Positions 1 through 10,900 of a stretch of 64,000 bases of DNA are shown piece by piece. Both the position numbers and the translations under genes were made by a program. The stretch comes from Tanypteryx hageni (Eukaryota > Arthropoda > Insecta > Odonata > Petaluridae), in contig CM054116.1 in NCBI GenBank assembly GCA_028673005.1, positions 69,081,315-69,145,314 on the forward strand. The letters are read 5' to 3'. A model generated the notes under the pieces. It worked only from the letters and a program-made list of their open reading frames with translations, did no database searches and was not told where the DNA came from. Every line of letters begins with the position of its first letter. Within the stretch, counting starts at the first letter, position 1.

Positions 1-1043
1 TAGCTCCATTCTTGAAGTTGAGCCAAGTCATTATTAATGTTGGTAATGGAAAGAGATATGTTATTTGGTTTGGTGTCGAAGTAGATTTGGAGATCATCGG
101 CGTACAAATAACGCTTGGAGTAAGTTAAGTATTGAGAACAATCATTAATAAATAGAGAGAACAATAGGGGACCTAAAATGTGAGCCCAGCGGAACACCTT
201 GGTTAACATTAAGCCATGAAGACGAAGAATCGTTGGAGATTACTTGTTGGAAACGGTCGCTAAGGTACGAGGAGAACCAATCTATTGAAGGTGAAGAGAA
301 TCGCATGCAGCGGAGTTTTGCTAGGAGTATGTCTTTGTCTACTGAGTTAAACGCTTTGCTAAAGACAAGCAACACTAGTACTGTAAGTTTTCTGTCATCC
401 ATGTGTCTGCGTATATCATCGGTGACTTTAATTAGCGCGTTGGTGGTGCTATGTGACTTCTGAAAGCCAGATTGATGGGAGTCAAGTAGATGATTTGCGT
501 TGAGAAAATCTGTTACTTGTTCATGTGCATGTCGCTCAAGGGCTTTTGATAAAGTGGGAAGAAAGCTAATTGGTCGATAGTCATTGTTTGAGGAGAGAGA
601 TTTCTTCGGGATTGGGTGGACTAACGCGCGTTTCCATTGCGATGGGAATTTTCTCTGTAATAAGGCGTGGTTGAAAATGTTGGTGAGTACTGGGAGTATT
701 TGATGTATTAATTTATTTATGACCATGATAGGAATACCATCAGCACCCTGGGCTTTAGTTTTGATTCTGCGTATTGCTGAAAGTACGTTAAATTGCGAAA
801 CAGCTTTAAAGTGGAATTGTGGAGAACCGGAAGACTCGTTCGCTTTTACAGTAAGACTACTAATGACTTTGTGTTTTCCTTCTATGTCGACTTTTGTTGG
901 ATTAGTCGAGAAACTCTTATTAAGGGAGTCTAGTGTTATGTTTGGTGGTAAGGAAGAATCCTTGGGCTTACCAATACCGACGTTTCGCAGGTTGTTCCAT
1001 AAGGCGGGAGTTGTTACATTGGAGTCTGAAATTGATGGAATAA

Positions 1044-1206
1044 AGCGATCCGAAGATCCTATGCAGACAGGCATAAGCTGTAATGTTGGGAATAATTTTG
1101 GAACGAGAAAAAGTCTGCTATGACCGGAAATCGAACCCGGGTCTTCCACTTGCCGGGAGGATATTCTACCACTGAGCTATCGTAGCAGATCAATTTTCTC
1201 CTTTGA
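1044..1206 (-). mobile_element. tRNA-derived SINE inserted in the non-LTR copy
   Basis: The related non-LTR copy at 57.7 kb has uninterrupted sequence here, while this copy has about 169 extra bases. They are flanked by a 6-bp direct repeat GAATAA at 1038-1043 and 1207-1212. The insert carries a tRNA-like head on the minus strand followed by a short body. The head and the start of the body (ACTTTTTCTC-type) recur near 47.7-47.88 kb. The empty site in the sister copy makes this a well supported insertion. Confidence 0.82.
1116..1186 (-). tRNA. tRNA-like head of a SINE (pseudo-tRNA, 71 nt)
   Basis: On the minus strand a cloverleaf can be drawn: a 7-bp acceptor with one mismatch, T8-A9, a D arm with box A TAGCTCAGTGGTAGA, a 5-bp anticodon stem with one mismatch, and a T arm CCGGG-TTCGATT-TCCGG. 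The anticodon loop reads CCGGCAA, so the nominal anticodon is GGC, but position 33 is C instead of the near-universal U. That defect and its place inside a SINE argue for a retroposed pseudo-tRNA, not a functional gene. Confidence 0.6.
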
Positions 1207-1588
1207 GAATAAGCAAATTTTATTTTGGCATTTCTAATCTGCTGCTTGTTTTTGTTCCTAATACATTTGAAGGAATTGAACGTATTTGGGCATTTATTTG
1301 ATTTGAAGAGACAGAAAATTGAATCGCGTCGAGCCATCAATAGTTTTAAGTCGGCCGTTATCCACGGGGCGCGGGGTTTAGAGACACGTGTGGTTTTGAT
1401 GGGCGCGTATTTATCGAGTAAATGTAAAAGAAAGAGAAGAGAGAATGAGAATATTTGCCCTCTGAAAAAACAACGTTATGGACAGAAAGGTTTTATAGTC
1501 TAGCCATATTTAAGCATTGGATTACAAAGGGAAAATAATAATAAAGGAATCCGACTCTATTTAAGAGCGAGATTTAGGCCATCTAGTA

Positions 1589-1907
1589 CAGGTGTGGCCA
1601 ACCGGAGGCTCCGGAGCCGCATGCGGCTATTTGAGAGTTGATATGCGGCTCTTTGAAACTTTGGTGGCCTTTCATGCACCGTAATTTTCCGATTATATTG
1701 TGCAAGGGAATTATTGAGAACAAAGATTGTCAGAAGTTCCTCTAAATAAAAGAGTAAGTTTTTGTTTTTATCATTACTGTTGTATGCTACAACAGCTAAA
1801 TTATGCAGAAAATACATTTTATCAGCTCATTGCATGTTACTGCGACTATTCGGTGATATCCATTGCAGTACTGTGGCTCCTGCTCAGGCCCAGGTTGGAC
1901 ACCCATG
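1589..1907. mobile_element. hAT-type MITE
   Basis: The left end CAGGTGTGGCCAACCGGAGG and the inverted right end, which reads CATGGGTGTCCAACCTGG on the other strand, form imperfect terminal inverted repeats. The flanks ATCTAGTA (1581-1588) and ATCCAGTC (1908-1915) match at 6 of 8 positions, as expected for an aged 8-bp hAT duplication. It has no transposase and is 319 bp long. Confidence 0.7.
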
Positions 1908-3817
1908 ATCCAGTCCATTCTTACATCTAACCTAGTAGGACAAACACAATTGTCCATATTATGGACGGGATTCGTAACCGCTGCCTTATTTTTCACCCGT
2001 CTACCAAGGAATAAGGAAAACTGAAGTGCGGTTTAAGTATTAATGGGCGAAAGAGAATAAAAAAGCGTGAAAAATAACGCAGAGAGAGAAGGGAACTCCC
2101 AGCGCGACTTAATGCCTTGGGATAACATTTTCAGGGACAATCTCGCGTCTTGCAGAGGTTGAGGGATATTTTTTCGATGAGACGAAGAAGGTAAGGGCAA
2201 AACAGGCTGTTTAGGTGCGAAATTAAATTTCCGCAATTGTGCATATCGAAATAAACCTAGAGGATGTTAATACAGAAAGGGCAAGTAAACCAATGCCGCG
2301 AGTACAGGTCAACGGAAGCAGGTAAATGTTACGTGTTAACTGAAATTAAATGATTGCATAAAAGGGAGAGGGGATGAGTGAAAGCAACCCAATTGTAGAC
2401 AGTAAGATAGAAAATTCTTCTCTTAGTTTAATTAATCGAAACGAATACAAAATTTTACTCAAAATAAATCCACCTTACTAAAATGTGTTCATTTTGCATG
2501 GCATTCAGAGTTAGCATTTGAAGAAAGGTATTGTTTGCATTCTTTTTACGAAGTAATATATCTAAAAAGTAAAATAATGTAAAAGCATGTGATGTATTAT
2601 CAGCGTAAGATTTTTATGTGTTTAGTTTTAACATCAAGTTATATTATGAATGTGGCTGTTGAACATATTAAAAATATAGTAATTATTTTCCTAATACATT
2701 AGCATATTCTCCAAACTACAATGTTTCGTATTTTTAAGATTTTGGCAAGTTTTTGTGAAAAATAATACAATGCGTTACAGTAAAATGAAAATAAGTAAAA
2801 CGTCGTATTCTAGTTTATTTTGTGCAGTTGCTGAAATTTACAAAATATTTTTCAGTTCATGATGTGGTCCCCAGAGGATTTTTAATATATCAAGTGAAAC
2901 TCTAAAGCTCATATTTGGCCTCGTATTTTATGATACAGGAGCGATTTTGATAATTGTAATTAACGAGTTATAAATTATTATTCTTAATACTTTATCTTAA
3001 GAGAGAAAAATATTGTTTTCTGCCCTCCACCGCTTCCACACTCGTTACATTCATATTCATCACTTTTTATGATTAAAGAGAGAATTTGGTATGCATATTA
3101 CAAGACATTCAGAGTGCCTGCACTCAGGGTGTTTTCACTGCTAGCGCAAGGTTTTGTGAAGAAAAAACTAAAAATGAGTCTGTTTGGGTAAAAACTTTGT
3201 TATTCGGCATAGTTTAGGATGGATGGTGGTTAAAAATAGGGAAAACACATCATGACCAAAGAATTCGTTCCATGCTTTTGTTAAAGCATCTAAACTTCGA
3301 GGAGAAGCTTAGCTTATTAAGTGTACATTATTTCCACTTTTCTATAATATGGTTGGATATTCGGGTGTAGTTGTGCGTTCTCATAACGATTATATCTTTC
3401 ACCTGAACTGTATATTGCCAGAAGACAGCAGAAATTCGAGTCGGTATTCTTACAATGATAGAGGTTGGTAGAGAGGTGTGATATGAAGTAAAAGTGTTGC
3501 ACGCAGAAGTTATAAGTGAGACGGGAAGTACGGCTGAGAATGAAAAAGTAGTATTTACGCAGGCATAATTAATCTCATCAACTTTCGGCGAAACTGAAAA
3601 TGAAAATTTTTTTTCATTAGCTAAACTATATCGGGGTACATCAAAGTTTTTTGCATGTTATAGTCAACATTATTTCCATGAAAATGAAGAATTTTACTTA
3701 TTAGTTGAAGTGCTTCAGAATGCATAAAAGTTTGTTGCATATGTAATCAATCATTGTCAATAATAAATTGGTTATTAGTGGAATAAAGATGCGCACGGAA
3801 TTGACGTCATTGGACGA
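1908..3817. other. AT-rich stretch without recognised features
   Basis: I see no coding region, terminal repeat pair or RNA gene here. Several short open frames exist on both strands, but none has recognisable motifs. Base composition is AT-rich from about 2.4 kb onward. Confidence 0.5.
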
Positions 3818-3828
3818 ATCGTTTCAAA

Positions 3829-3939
3829 CCCTGTTCACTGCCAAGGCAGGTTCTCCCCTGAGGATGCCCACTTAGTGGGTGAAATGCATAGGGACTGTCC
3901 TATAATTTTTTGGCTGAAGGAGTTTTTCACCACTGATCA
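3829..3939 (+). mobile_element. Short Penelope-like insertion (111 bp) with 11-bp target duplication
   Basis: The segment is bounded by the direct repeat ATCGTTTCAAA at 3818-3828 and 3940-3950. A perfect 11-bp duplication suggests target-primed reverse transcription and not cut-and-paste. Its core (GTGGGTGAAATGCATAGGG, then TTTGGCTGAAGGAGT) recurs in the insertion at 9096-9216. The CTGAGGAT...GTGGGTGAAA arrangement resembles the 3' region of Penelope-like elements. There is no coding capacity, so it would have been mobilised in trans or is a heavily 5'-truncated copy. Confidence 0.65.
3854..3894 (+). ncRNA. Hammerhead-like ribozyme motif
   Basis: The parts of a minimal type I hammerhead are in order. 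The core CTGAGGA (3858-3864) fits CUGANGA. Stem II pairs GCCCAC (3866-3871) with GTGGGT (3875-3880) over a TTA loop. The core GAAA is at 3881-3884. A self-complementary TGCA follows as a two-pair stem III. TA is the cleavage dinucleotide (3889-3890). Stem I pairs TCCC (3854-3857) with GGGA (3891-3894). One extra T at 3865 sits between the core and stem II, where a canonical pair is expected. Hammerheads with very short stem III are known from Penelope-like elements and often act as dimers. Activity here is inferred only. Confidence 0.45.
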
Positions 3940-3950
3940 ATCGTTTCAAA

Positions 3951-5697
3951 GGTTAGCGGAATTAATAGACGGACGATATCGCTTTGACGTTATCTGGTGT
4001 AATATAACTGCAGAGAGAGGGGATCCAAAGGCAAGAGTGACAATCAATTAAATGAGAGCTAAATCTGTAGTCGATTGCAGAATTATTTAACTGTAGTATA
4101 ATTTGTTGGTGTAACATCTTTTCACTTAATGCTTCCAATCTTTAATAAATTACATTTAGTCATCAATCATTTTATATTTAAAATATGAAAATTAGCATGG
4201 ATTCATGCATTACATTTACTTTCTACCTTTAACGGTCAAAACATCATTCTTCTCTTAGTAAACTATTTTTCATGGCAACAGTTTCATTAAAATTTGTGGG
4301 AAAATTTTCGATTTATAACTAATTATACATAACTAATACCCATCCAAATATGAAAAATACATAATATATTATAACACACACATATGGTATAATATTTATA
4401 CAGACGACAGAAAGTTACAAATTGGACATCATGGAAAAGGATTAACAGTTATCTTTATTGCCCTTAGAAAATTATAGAACAGGATTAGCTATAGCAATAA
4501 CTCATCTTTAAAGAATTATTTACAGTTTATACAATATCATCCTTCACTCTATTTTTATTATAGCATTATTACGTGTAATGTGTAGCTTTATCAATCAGCT
4601 ATCAGAACTTTAAATTTAGCTGTTTGCCACAATCGTCAAGAGAGTTTCCCAATAACATTTAATACAATATAAACATGTCATAGGTATAACTATTAAAACA
4701 GTTAGAGAAAGTAAGTAACCGTTAGAATGAGATTTTATCATCGATCGCTCGTATATATTATGCGCAAACTCACAGATTTCTTCAATGCCACTTATCATGA
4801 ATTATGTATCTCCTTTGCGGATCGGTTTGAAGTTCTTAATAGCGAAGTGTTGCGTGGGTAAACGGGCGATTTTTTTTTCTTGGGAACAACTTTACCAGGA
4901 AACACGCTGGAGGTAAATGATACACCAATTACAAGGTTCAGCGCATCTTCTAATCTTCCTCTCTAGCTTAGAAGAGAGGGTCTAGGAGGAGTAGGAAGGA
5001 GGAGGGGGCGAGGAGTGGGAGAAGAAGTGGGATCACCAGGGAATGAATGATGTGGAGTATAGAGGAAGAGAGCCGGTGAGAGAGATAGAAAGGGACCTTT
5101 TAGATGTCCCGCAGGAATACCCCTCTTAGGTAACAGCGCCGTGAATAATTGCTTCGTTACAAGGGGCTTACGTCAGAGGAGGAGCTCTCTCTCTCTCTCC
5201 GCCTTCTTCCTCCCCTCTTCCTAACTACCTCCCTTTATCTTCGGGCTGACTGACTGCGATTCTCTATTACGTCCTGGGCGTAATCCATGCCAACGGAAGT
5301 AGATCTTGGACGTCTTCGTATAAAGCGCGCGATTGAGAACGTTCAATTTGCGAAAAGGGTTTATAAATATTTCCCGTTAACGGGTCGTTTGAAAACGAAT
5401 GGGTTCGGAGCCAAAAACACGAGACGATGAAATTACTTTGAGTCGCAAAGTGCCGTTCTTATTCCTGGAAACAAATCCTTTTTTTTAAAATAAATCTGAG
5501 ATGTCCGCTGGTTCTAAATATAAATAAAGGGAAGAGTTTTTGGAGATTTTTTATCGCTATAACTTCATGTGACTAATAAACGGAATCAGATTTTTCAAGA
5601 TTCCTTGTTCAGTCGAAGAATAACAAGCATATGAAAATTATTCGGACATTTCAATGAATAATGTAACAATTACCGTTAGGAAGATAAATATATTTCT
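3951..5697. other. No recognised gene; GA/CT-rich patch at 4.95-5.25 kb
   Basis: The first kilobase is AT-rich with nothing I recognise. From about 4.95 to 5.25 kb purine-rich and pyrimidine-rich runs, including a CTCTCTCTCTCTCC tract near 5.19 kb, resemble the larger GA islands elsewhere in the window. No open frame here has recognisable motifs. Confidence 0.4.
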
Positions 5698-6383
5698 ATT
5701 TTCTTCATATACGTAGCATAGGGGAAAGTATTGTATTCATGAAAAAAATCGACTTCAAGTTTTCAATGGAAATACATATTTTGAGGTCCCCTGAACACGT
5801 TTTGACCATTTTCTCGATGATGTCTGCGTGTGTTAGTGATAGCTTTTTGTGGGTGCTCTAACTCAAAAACTATTAATCAGGTCAGCACGAAATTATATAT
5901 TTAGCATTTTCATAAAAGTCAAAAGAACTGATTAGGTTTTGATAAAATTCGGTCAACCGAAAGTGGGTGTTGACTCTTATCACTTATCCGTTATTTTAAA
6001 ATATTTGCTTTAATATTTGATAAATGTAAAAATCTACTGGAATAAAAGTTGTAGGAAATTTAATTTTCTACAACCTTTGTTTGAAATATTTTCCCATATA
6101 ATGCGTTGTTTAAGAGGTATCTTACATTTTAGCTGCCACCACCACGCCACCTACCGACTATTGTTAACAATTGACGTTTAGTTACATCTTAGTAACGCTC
6201 CAATTTCTTTTCTTAATTGTTGGAGCTTTGGTGCTATATCAAATATCAGAAAGCTATGGTTTGAGTTTATTTCTGTTCTTTGTAGTCTAAAATTTTCTCG
6301 CAGTTTCTTAAAATATTTATTATTATCTAACCTATTTGGAATTTTTAGAAATATTACAGATATAGAGAGAGTCATGTGGTAGC
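5698..6383 (-). repeat. Interspersed ~0.65 kb repeat, copy A (hairpin-ended family)
   Basis: This copy is the reverse complement of the repeats at 23.0-23.7 and 50.3-51.6 kb. Shared landmarks are a terminal hairpin built from CTTTCTC and GAGAAAG, the phrase GGTCCCCTGAACACG, an internal GTTGTAGAAAATT-type palindrome, and CACATGACTCTCTC at the other end. A short frame on the minus strand (6178-6375, containing VIFLKIPN and APKLQQLRK) is partly open in the 23 kb copy too. The family is non-autonomous and I cannot assign it to a superfamily. Confidence 0.75.
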
Positions 6384-8280
6384 TACATTAGAGTTTTATC
6401 AAAGTAATGTCAGTTTAAGTAAGTGTACTCTTAACATTGTTATTTTTTACACAGTCATACATCTTTAAAGGATTTATCCCATCTTGGAACTAGTTTCATG
6501 ATCTATGATGCTTCAAAGAAATTGGTCTCGATTAGTGATACCCATGAAGTAACAACCTACTTTAATGCGTCATAATTTACAAAGTGTTGACCACCCATAT
6601 GTTTCTACAAGTTTAATGTTCAGTTCATTTGCAATATCAGGAGGATTTCAAATCATGCTTAGTGTTTAATGGGAGTTTCTTCATCTCAGTTTTACTGATG
6701 GAAAGTCATTCAAACAAATGTAGATAGCTGGCATTCTATGAGCTCCAAAAATTATGCAGGTATCCCGTGATTAGAGGAAGTTCTTCTAAGGCTTGAGCAA
6801 TGTTAATATCTAAGACTTTATCAGGATGAGATTGAAACAGCTTCTTTAATGACAGAGCTAGCTATTGAATTAAATTCCACTAAATTTTTTCTCGAATGAA
6901 ATTGGTAACGAAAAAAATTTGTTTTAAGAAATTTAGCGTAATGCATAATCATTGTTGTAAATTATGAAATATTTTCTGTTATTAAAGAATTTTTATTTAG
7001 TTATATTGCAAAATATTCGAAACTGAATTCTCTGTTATAAATTGTAACTGAAAATGTCTTTGACGTTTGCGTAAACATTTAAATAACTTCATTCCAAAAA
7101 ACAAAATAACAACTAAAAAAATATTTCCGGCGAAAGAGTTCTTCTTCATGCATTTTGAAAATGAACGGATGAACAATCAAAAGTGTTTGAATTAATTGAC
7201 GCTGCCCGAAGCTGACAAAATTTTGCAATCCAACGTGAAAAATGGTAAAGAGTTTTATCGTCATATTGTTTGAGTTGGATATATTGCAGCATGTTTCTTT
7301 TCTCTTATTGTTATTTTATTTTCAACGATCTTTAACATTGGAGTAAGATACAAAAGTTGCTAGTCTTATAATTCTTAAGTTCTAATCGATCTTAGTCCCT
7401 ATTATGTTTTAAGGCAATATTAAACGTGCATAGGCTTAAATTTATCTTAATACCACGAAAAAATGGTTCGGTATGAAAACAAAACTAAAATTATTCTGGG
7501 GTCAGGAAAAAGAACAAATATTCCTGCGTGCTGCAGTAATTTTAAAAACATCAGCGAATGACGAACGTGCTAGAACTACACGATTCTTAAAATTCTGATT
7601 TGCAGATATGACGCAATTTAGGTTAATTACGCGGCTTCTCATTTGAACGAGCTAGTAAGCAATCGTTCAATGATTTTTTAAAAATAAAAGTGTTCGGTTG
7701 GAAGGTTTGCTGTGCTATCGAAAGCTAAACAAACCCCTTCATCGAGTTGGGCACGAAATTTCAGCGGCGGCGGATTTTTAAACTCGGATCGTGATCATCG
7801 CCTGCTCGCGAGTTGCTAAGAGGGACAGTGCTTCATACTTCTGTACTCACCAGTCGTAGATGCACGTTGGTGGATTCAGAAATCACGTCTCCGGTTTCAC
7901 TTCCCAAGCTTCAAGTGTTTATTTTTTCCGGAGGGAGTGCTCGTACGAAGGCATACGTCTGCGGTTAAAGGTCGAATGGCCATCAGACTCTCAATAACCT
8001 CTTCACAAATTGGCGCGCATAAAACCCTGGATGCTCAAGTATGGAGAAAGGGTGGATGCGGTTAAAATATCCGGTTTAAAATTCCCTGTTCATCAATTAA
8101 TGTTCACGAGTGGTGTTCATTACTCGCTTTGCTTGCTGATTTACGAGGTCCTGACCAGGCGGAATTATGATTTTTTTGCGGTAGCATTTCCACGTTTATT
8201 CGAACAAATGTAAGTTGCGGTTCGGAATTAATTTAAGGAAGCAAAAATCATAGGATCCTAAATTTGCACTGAGTGGGAAT
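6384..8280. other. No confident feature; possible decayed coding at 6.5-6.9 kb; GC-richer patch 7.74-8.05 kb
   Basis: On the minus strand, short runs such as ELNIKLVETYGW (near 6.6 kb) and ALEELPLITGYLHNFW (near 6.75 kb) look more protein-like than their surroundings, but stops and frame changes intervene and I cannot name a family. From 7.74 to 8.05 kb the DNA is CpG-richer and could be regulatory. I see no splice-bounded exon that I would defend. Confidence 0.25.
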
Positions 8281-8282
8281 AA

Positions 8283-8350
8283 CGGGCGCCGCTTCGCTAC
8301 CTGACTAGTTTTAGAATTAGTATCGACAAAATCATGGCGTTCGAATCCGA
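8283..8350 (+). repeat. Weak tRNA-like segment, possible SINE head
   Basis: A box-B-like GGCGTTCGAATCC sits about 45 bases after a box-A-like GCTACCTGACTAG. The stems cannot be closed convincingly by eye, so it is at most a decayed tRNA-derived SINE. Confidence 0.3.
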
Positions 8351-9083
8351 GCCACATAAACATGTCAGTTTCAAGTGCAACATTTGGGTTACATCTTTAA
8401 TGTTATTAGATGGTGGAAGAAAATATATATTTTTATTATGAACATTATAGCAGCTTTGAAAAGGCTTTCTGGAATCACTTTTTAATCATTATCTCTTAAG
8501 CAATCGAATTGTGTAAATCGGAACTGTAATGTCAATAATTAAATATCACTTAATATAAACTAAACGAATTTTAAATCACTGCTCAGTTGGCTTATTTTCA
8601 AATTCGTAAATAAATGAAGCATTATTAATGAAATTTAAAAAATCTAAGAAGGAAATTATTTTAGTTTTGTTTCTTATTGACGGAAGTAATTGGAACTATT
8701 GGGGTCATAATAAAATAATTTTTAATTAATTGTTAAATGGTAAAATAAATAGAATTGTTACATAAGATTAAAAAGGCAATTGTTTTAATTGTAATTAATT
8801 AACTACCAATTGTAGCTATGGCATTTGGAATTACACTTGAGATCAAAGAGTGTGTTTGAATTCATATCTGGTCGTGGAAGTTGTCACGTTTTTGAGAAAG
8901 ATCTCGTCTCGCATTAACGGAAGTAACGTACATAAAGGATAGAATTTATGGAAAGGGATGATAGGCAGAGTGATTGGCGTGAAAGACGACTGTATTTGAC
9001 GAAATATTTGCTTTTCCGAAAAGAAGTATAGGAACCAAACAGCTGACCTTTAATTGAATTGATTCACTGTAACAGCCCTAAAG
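8351..9083. other. AT-rich spacer, nothing recognised
   Basis: Low-complexity AT-rich DNA with no open frame, terminal repeat or RNA motif that I can support. Confidence 0.5.
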
Positions 9084-9095
9084 TTACAGTGTGTA

Positions 9096-9216
9096 TTAAA
9101 AGTAAAGTACTCCTTGTGGGCGAAATGCATTGGGTGTTACAACCCTCTAATTGTTTGGCTTAAGGAGTACTTTACTTTTAATAATCTGAGCCAAAGTTAT
9201 TGAGCTACCAACGATA
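9096..9216 (+). mobile_element. Short Penelope-like insertion (121 bp) with 12-bp target duplication and inverted 5' end
   Basis: Direct repeats TTACAGTGTGTA at 9084-9095 and 9217-9228 bound the segment. The core (GTGGGCGAAATGCATTGGG, then TTTGGCTTAAGGAGT) matches the insertion at 3829-3939. The upstream half of the hammerhead-like motif is missing. In its place 9095-9115 is a perfect 21-bp inverted copy of 9162-9182 near the 3' end. An inverted partial copy at the 5' end fits structures described for Penelope-like insertions. Confidence 0.65.
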
Positions 9217-9228
9217 TTACAGTGTGTA

Positions 9229-10144
9229 GCCAAGTATTTGACGAGAGTTATCGTCAGTTAATTAAATTTGAGCAAAATTAATAATAATACTATTTTAAGG
9301 GTTTTTAATTTTGATCTGACCAATTAGCCATCTTGCTTGATGTATTTGATCCACCCGGAAAACATGAAGTTGAGCATCGGGTGTGTTTGTCCCCTGAGAT
9401 AGGACCTTTATTTTTGTTACGTTTCCTGCTCTTTTGAACTCGCCGGCGTCACTTTTTCACCCTATATTATGTATCCTTTTTGGTATTTTCTAATTTGAAC
9501 AAATAGATTCCTTTCGGGCGAATCCAAACTCGTATATGTAGATGGAAGCGAGATCAATTTTCCAACCAATTATAACACGCAATGGCGATTTAAGAGAGGA
9601 CAAATTAATTTGTTTGCAAGCTTCGGTATATCATTACGAGAAAAACAACGAGGATAATCGGTTGAGGATAAATGAGTGGTAATGAGGATGGCCAGAATAT
9701 AGAAAAGCATATTTATTTTTAACAAGGGAGCTGCAGGTCAACTTAATGAAGCGGGAAAGTTGGCAGTGAGAGAAAGAATGGGAAACGTCAGACCTCGTTT
9801 ACCGCACCTCAAGAGTCCGAGGCAAGAAATCGATGGTGGGAAACCTTCGTGTAAGTGGGTGGTGCGCGATAAATTTAGAAGTAGGAGTCCACGAAGGTAG
9901 CTTCTGCTCTTTGGTTTCTTGTCCAAGAAATTCGCCTCGATGAATACTTCATGCCGTTAAGTAGACATGTCAGAGACGATTCGGATGGGTCTAAGTGGAG
10001 GGCTGCCCGGCTCGAAGGGAGGCCAATCCCAGGAAAGAAAAGAATAACAAGTTCTCCCGCATCGGAAATGGTATGGAATCGATTTTTAACTGACACATTT
10101 TCCCAGGGCGCCATTCATTAAAACATTTTCCCTTCGCTAATAAT
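9229..10144. other. No recognised feature
   Basis: Mixed composition. Open frames on the minus strand between 9738 and 10114 have no family motif and no splice context I can support. I regard them as chance frames. Confidence 0.4.
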
Positions 10145-10335
10145 ATGAGCGAGAGATTATTTATTTTATTTTTTATTTATTTTCACTCGGTATTAAAAAA
10201 AGCTCATCCATGGCCTTTTACGAATAGCTTACATCGCTGTTACAAAGACAATCACAGATGTTCATGCCCAAAGCTGGATTCGAGCTCGCGTCCTAAGAAT
10301 TAAGATGTAGTTACGCTAGCCACCCCTCTACAACG
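10145..10335 (-). mobile_element. tRNA-derived SINE with A-rich tail
   Basis: On the minus strand a box-A-like GGGTGGCTAGCG (about 10313-10325) precedes a box B GGACGCGAGCTCGAATCC (10276-10293). About 110 bases later comes an A-rich tail, seen on the plus strand as the T-rich run at 10158-10186. This is the layout of a tRNA-derived SINE. Target duplications are not clear. Confidence 0.55.
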
Positions 10336-10900
10336 ATGGTTCCAGAATGTTAAGCATAAAAAGCAGCGCGACATACATTGCACAAACACATGCGCACGCT
10401 TCGGCCAATACAATGATGTCTCTGATTACATTATTACGTATTTACGCGCGAAAGATATTTTTTTCTCGCAACAAAAATGCTGCTGTTGCTGAAGTGGGTA
10501 GAACTCGGCAGTTCCTGGGCGTCAAACCCGTTGATATAATATCACTGGACGCTGTTTAGTTATTTTTTAAGTATATCTAATGTAGCATAGTTTATGACAC
10601 TAAGCTCTAGAACCGGATGAATTTTAATCAAAATCTATGCCGCCATTTTTGTGTAGATCGACATGGATGAACTACCCTCCATTGCTGCGTGGTATGTTTC
10701 ATTACAACTAGGCATCTATTCCGGAGGATACTCAATGTATACACGAGATTTCATCCGATTCCGTGAACCTTTAAGCCCGCAAAGTAGCGCACAAATCAGA
10801 CTACAGATAGACGGAATTGCAAAAACCACATCGGATTCGGTTGCATCTAAAACGTACATATTCATCAAGTTTCGAAGTCGATTTTTTCACGATCACAGTA

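Larger units (their letters stand above)
1..1390 (-). pseudogene. Non-LTR retrotransposon relic (Jockey/CR1-type reverse transcriptase), runs off window start
   Basis: This is a decayed reverse transcriptase of a non-LTR retrotransposon, an enzyme that copies element RNA into a nicked target. Read on the minus strand it gives the linker before the RT domain (LFKSN..CPNTFN), then RT blocks DYRPIS, SGFQKSHSTTNALI and FSKAF, a VPLGS block, and the catalytic YADD at about 80-110. A frameshift near 170 separates VPLGS from the GPLLFSLFIN block. The longest open stretch, 145-1149, runs into an inserted SINE, so its first ~40 residues are not from the element. The 3' end lies outside the window. A second copy at 55.7-57.9 kb aligns along its length and lacks the SINE. 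Similarity between the copies stops near 1390. I cannot resolve the clade further. Confidence 0.9.

Noticed and set aside
1116..1186. Functional tRNA gene
   Set aside because: C at position 33, stem mismatches and location inside a SINE flanked by a target duplication indicate a pseudo-tRNA.
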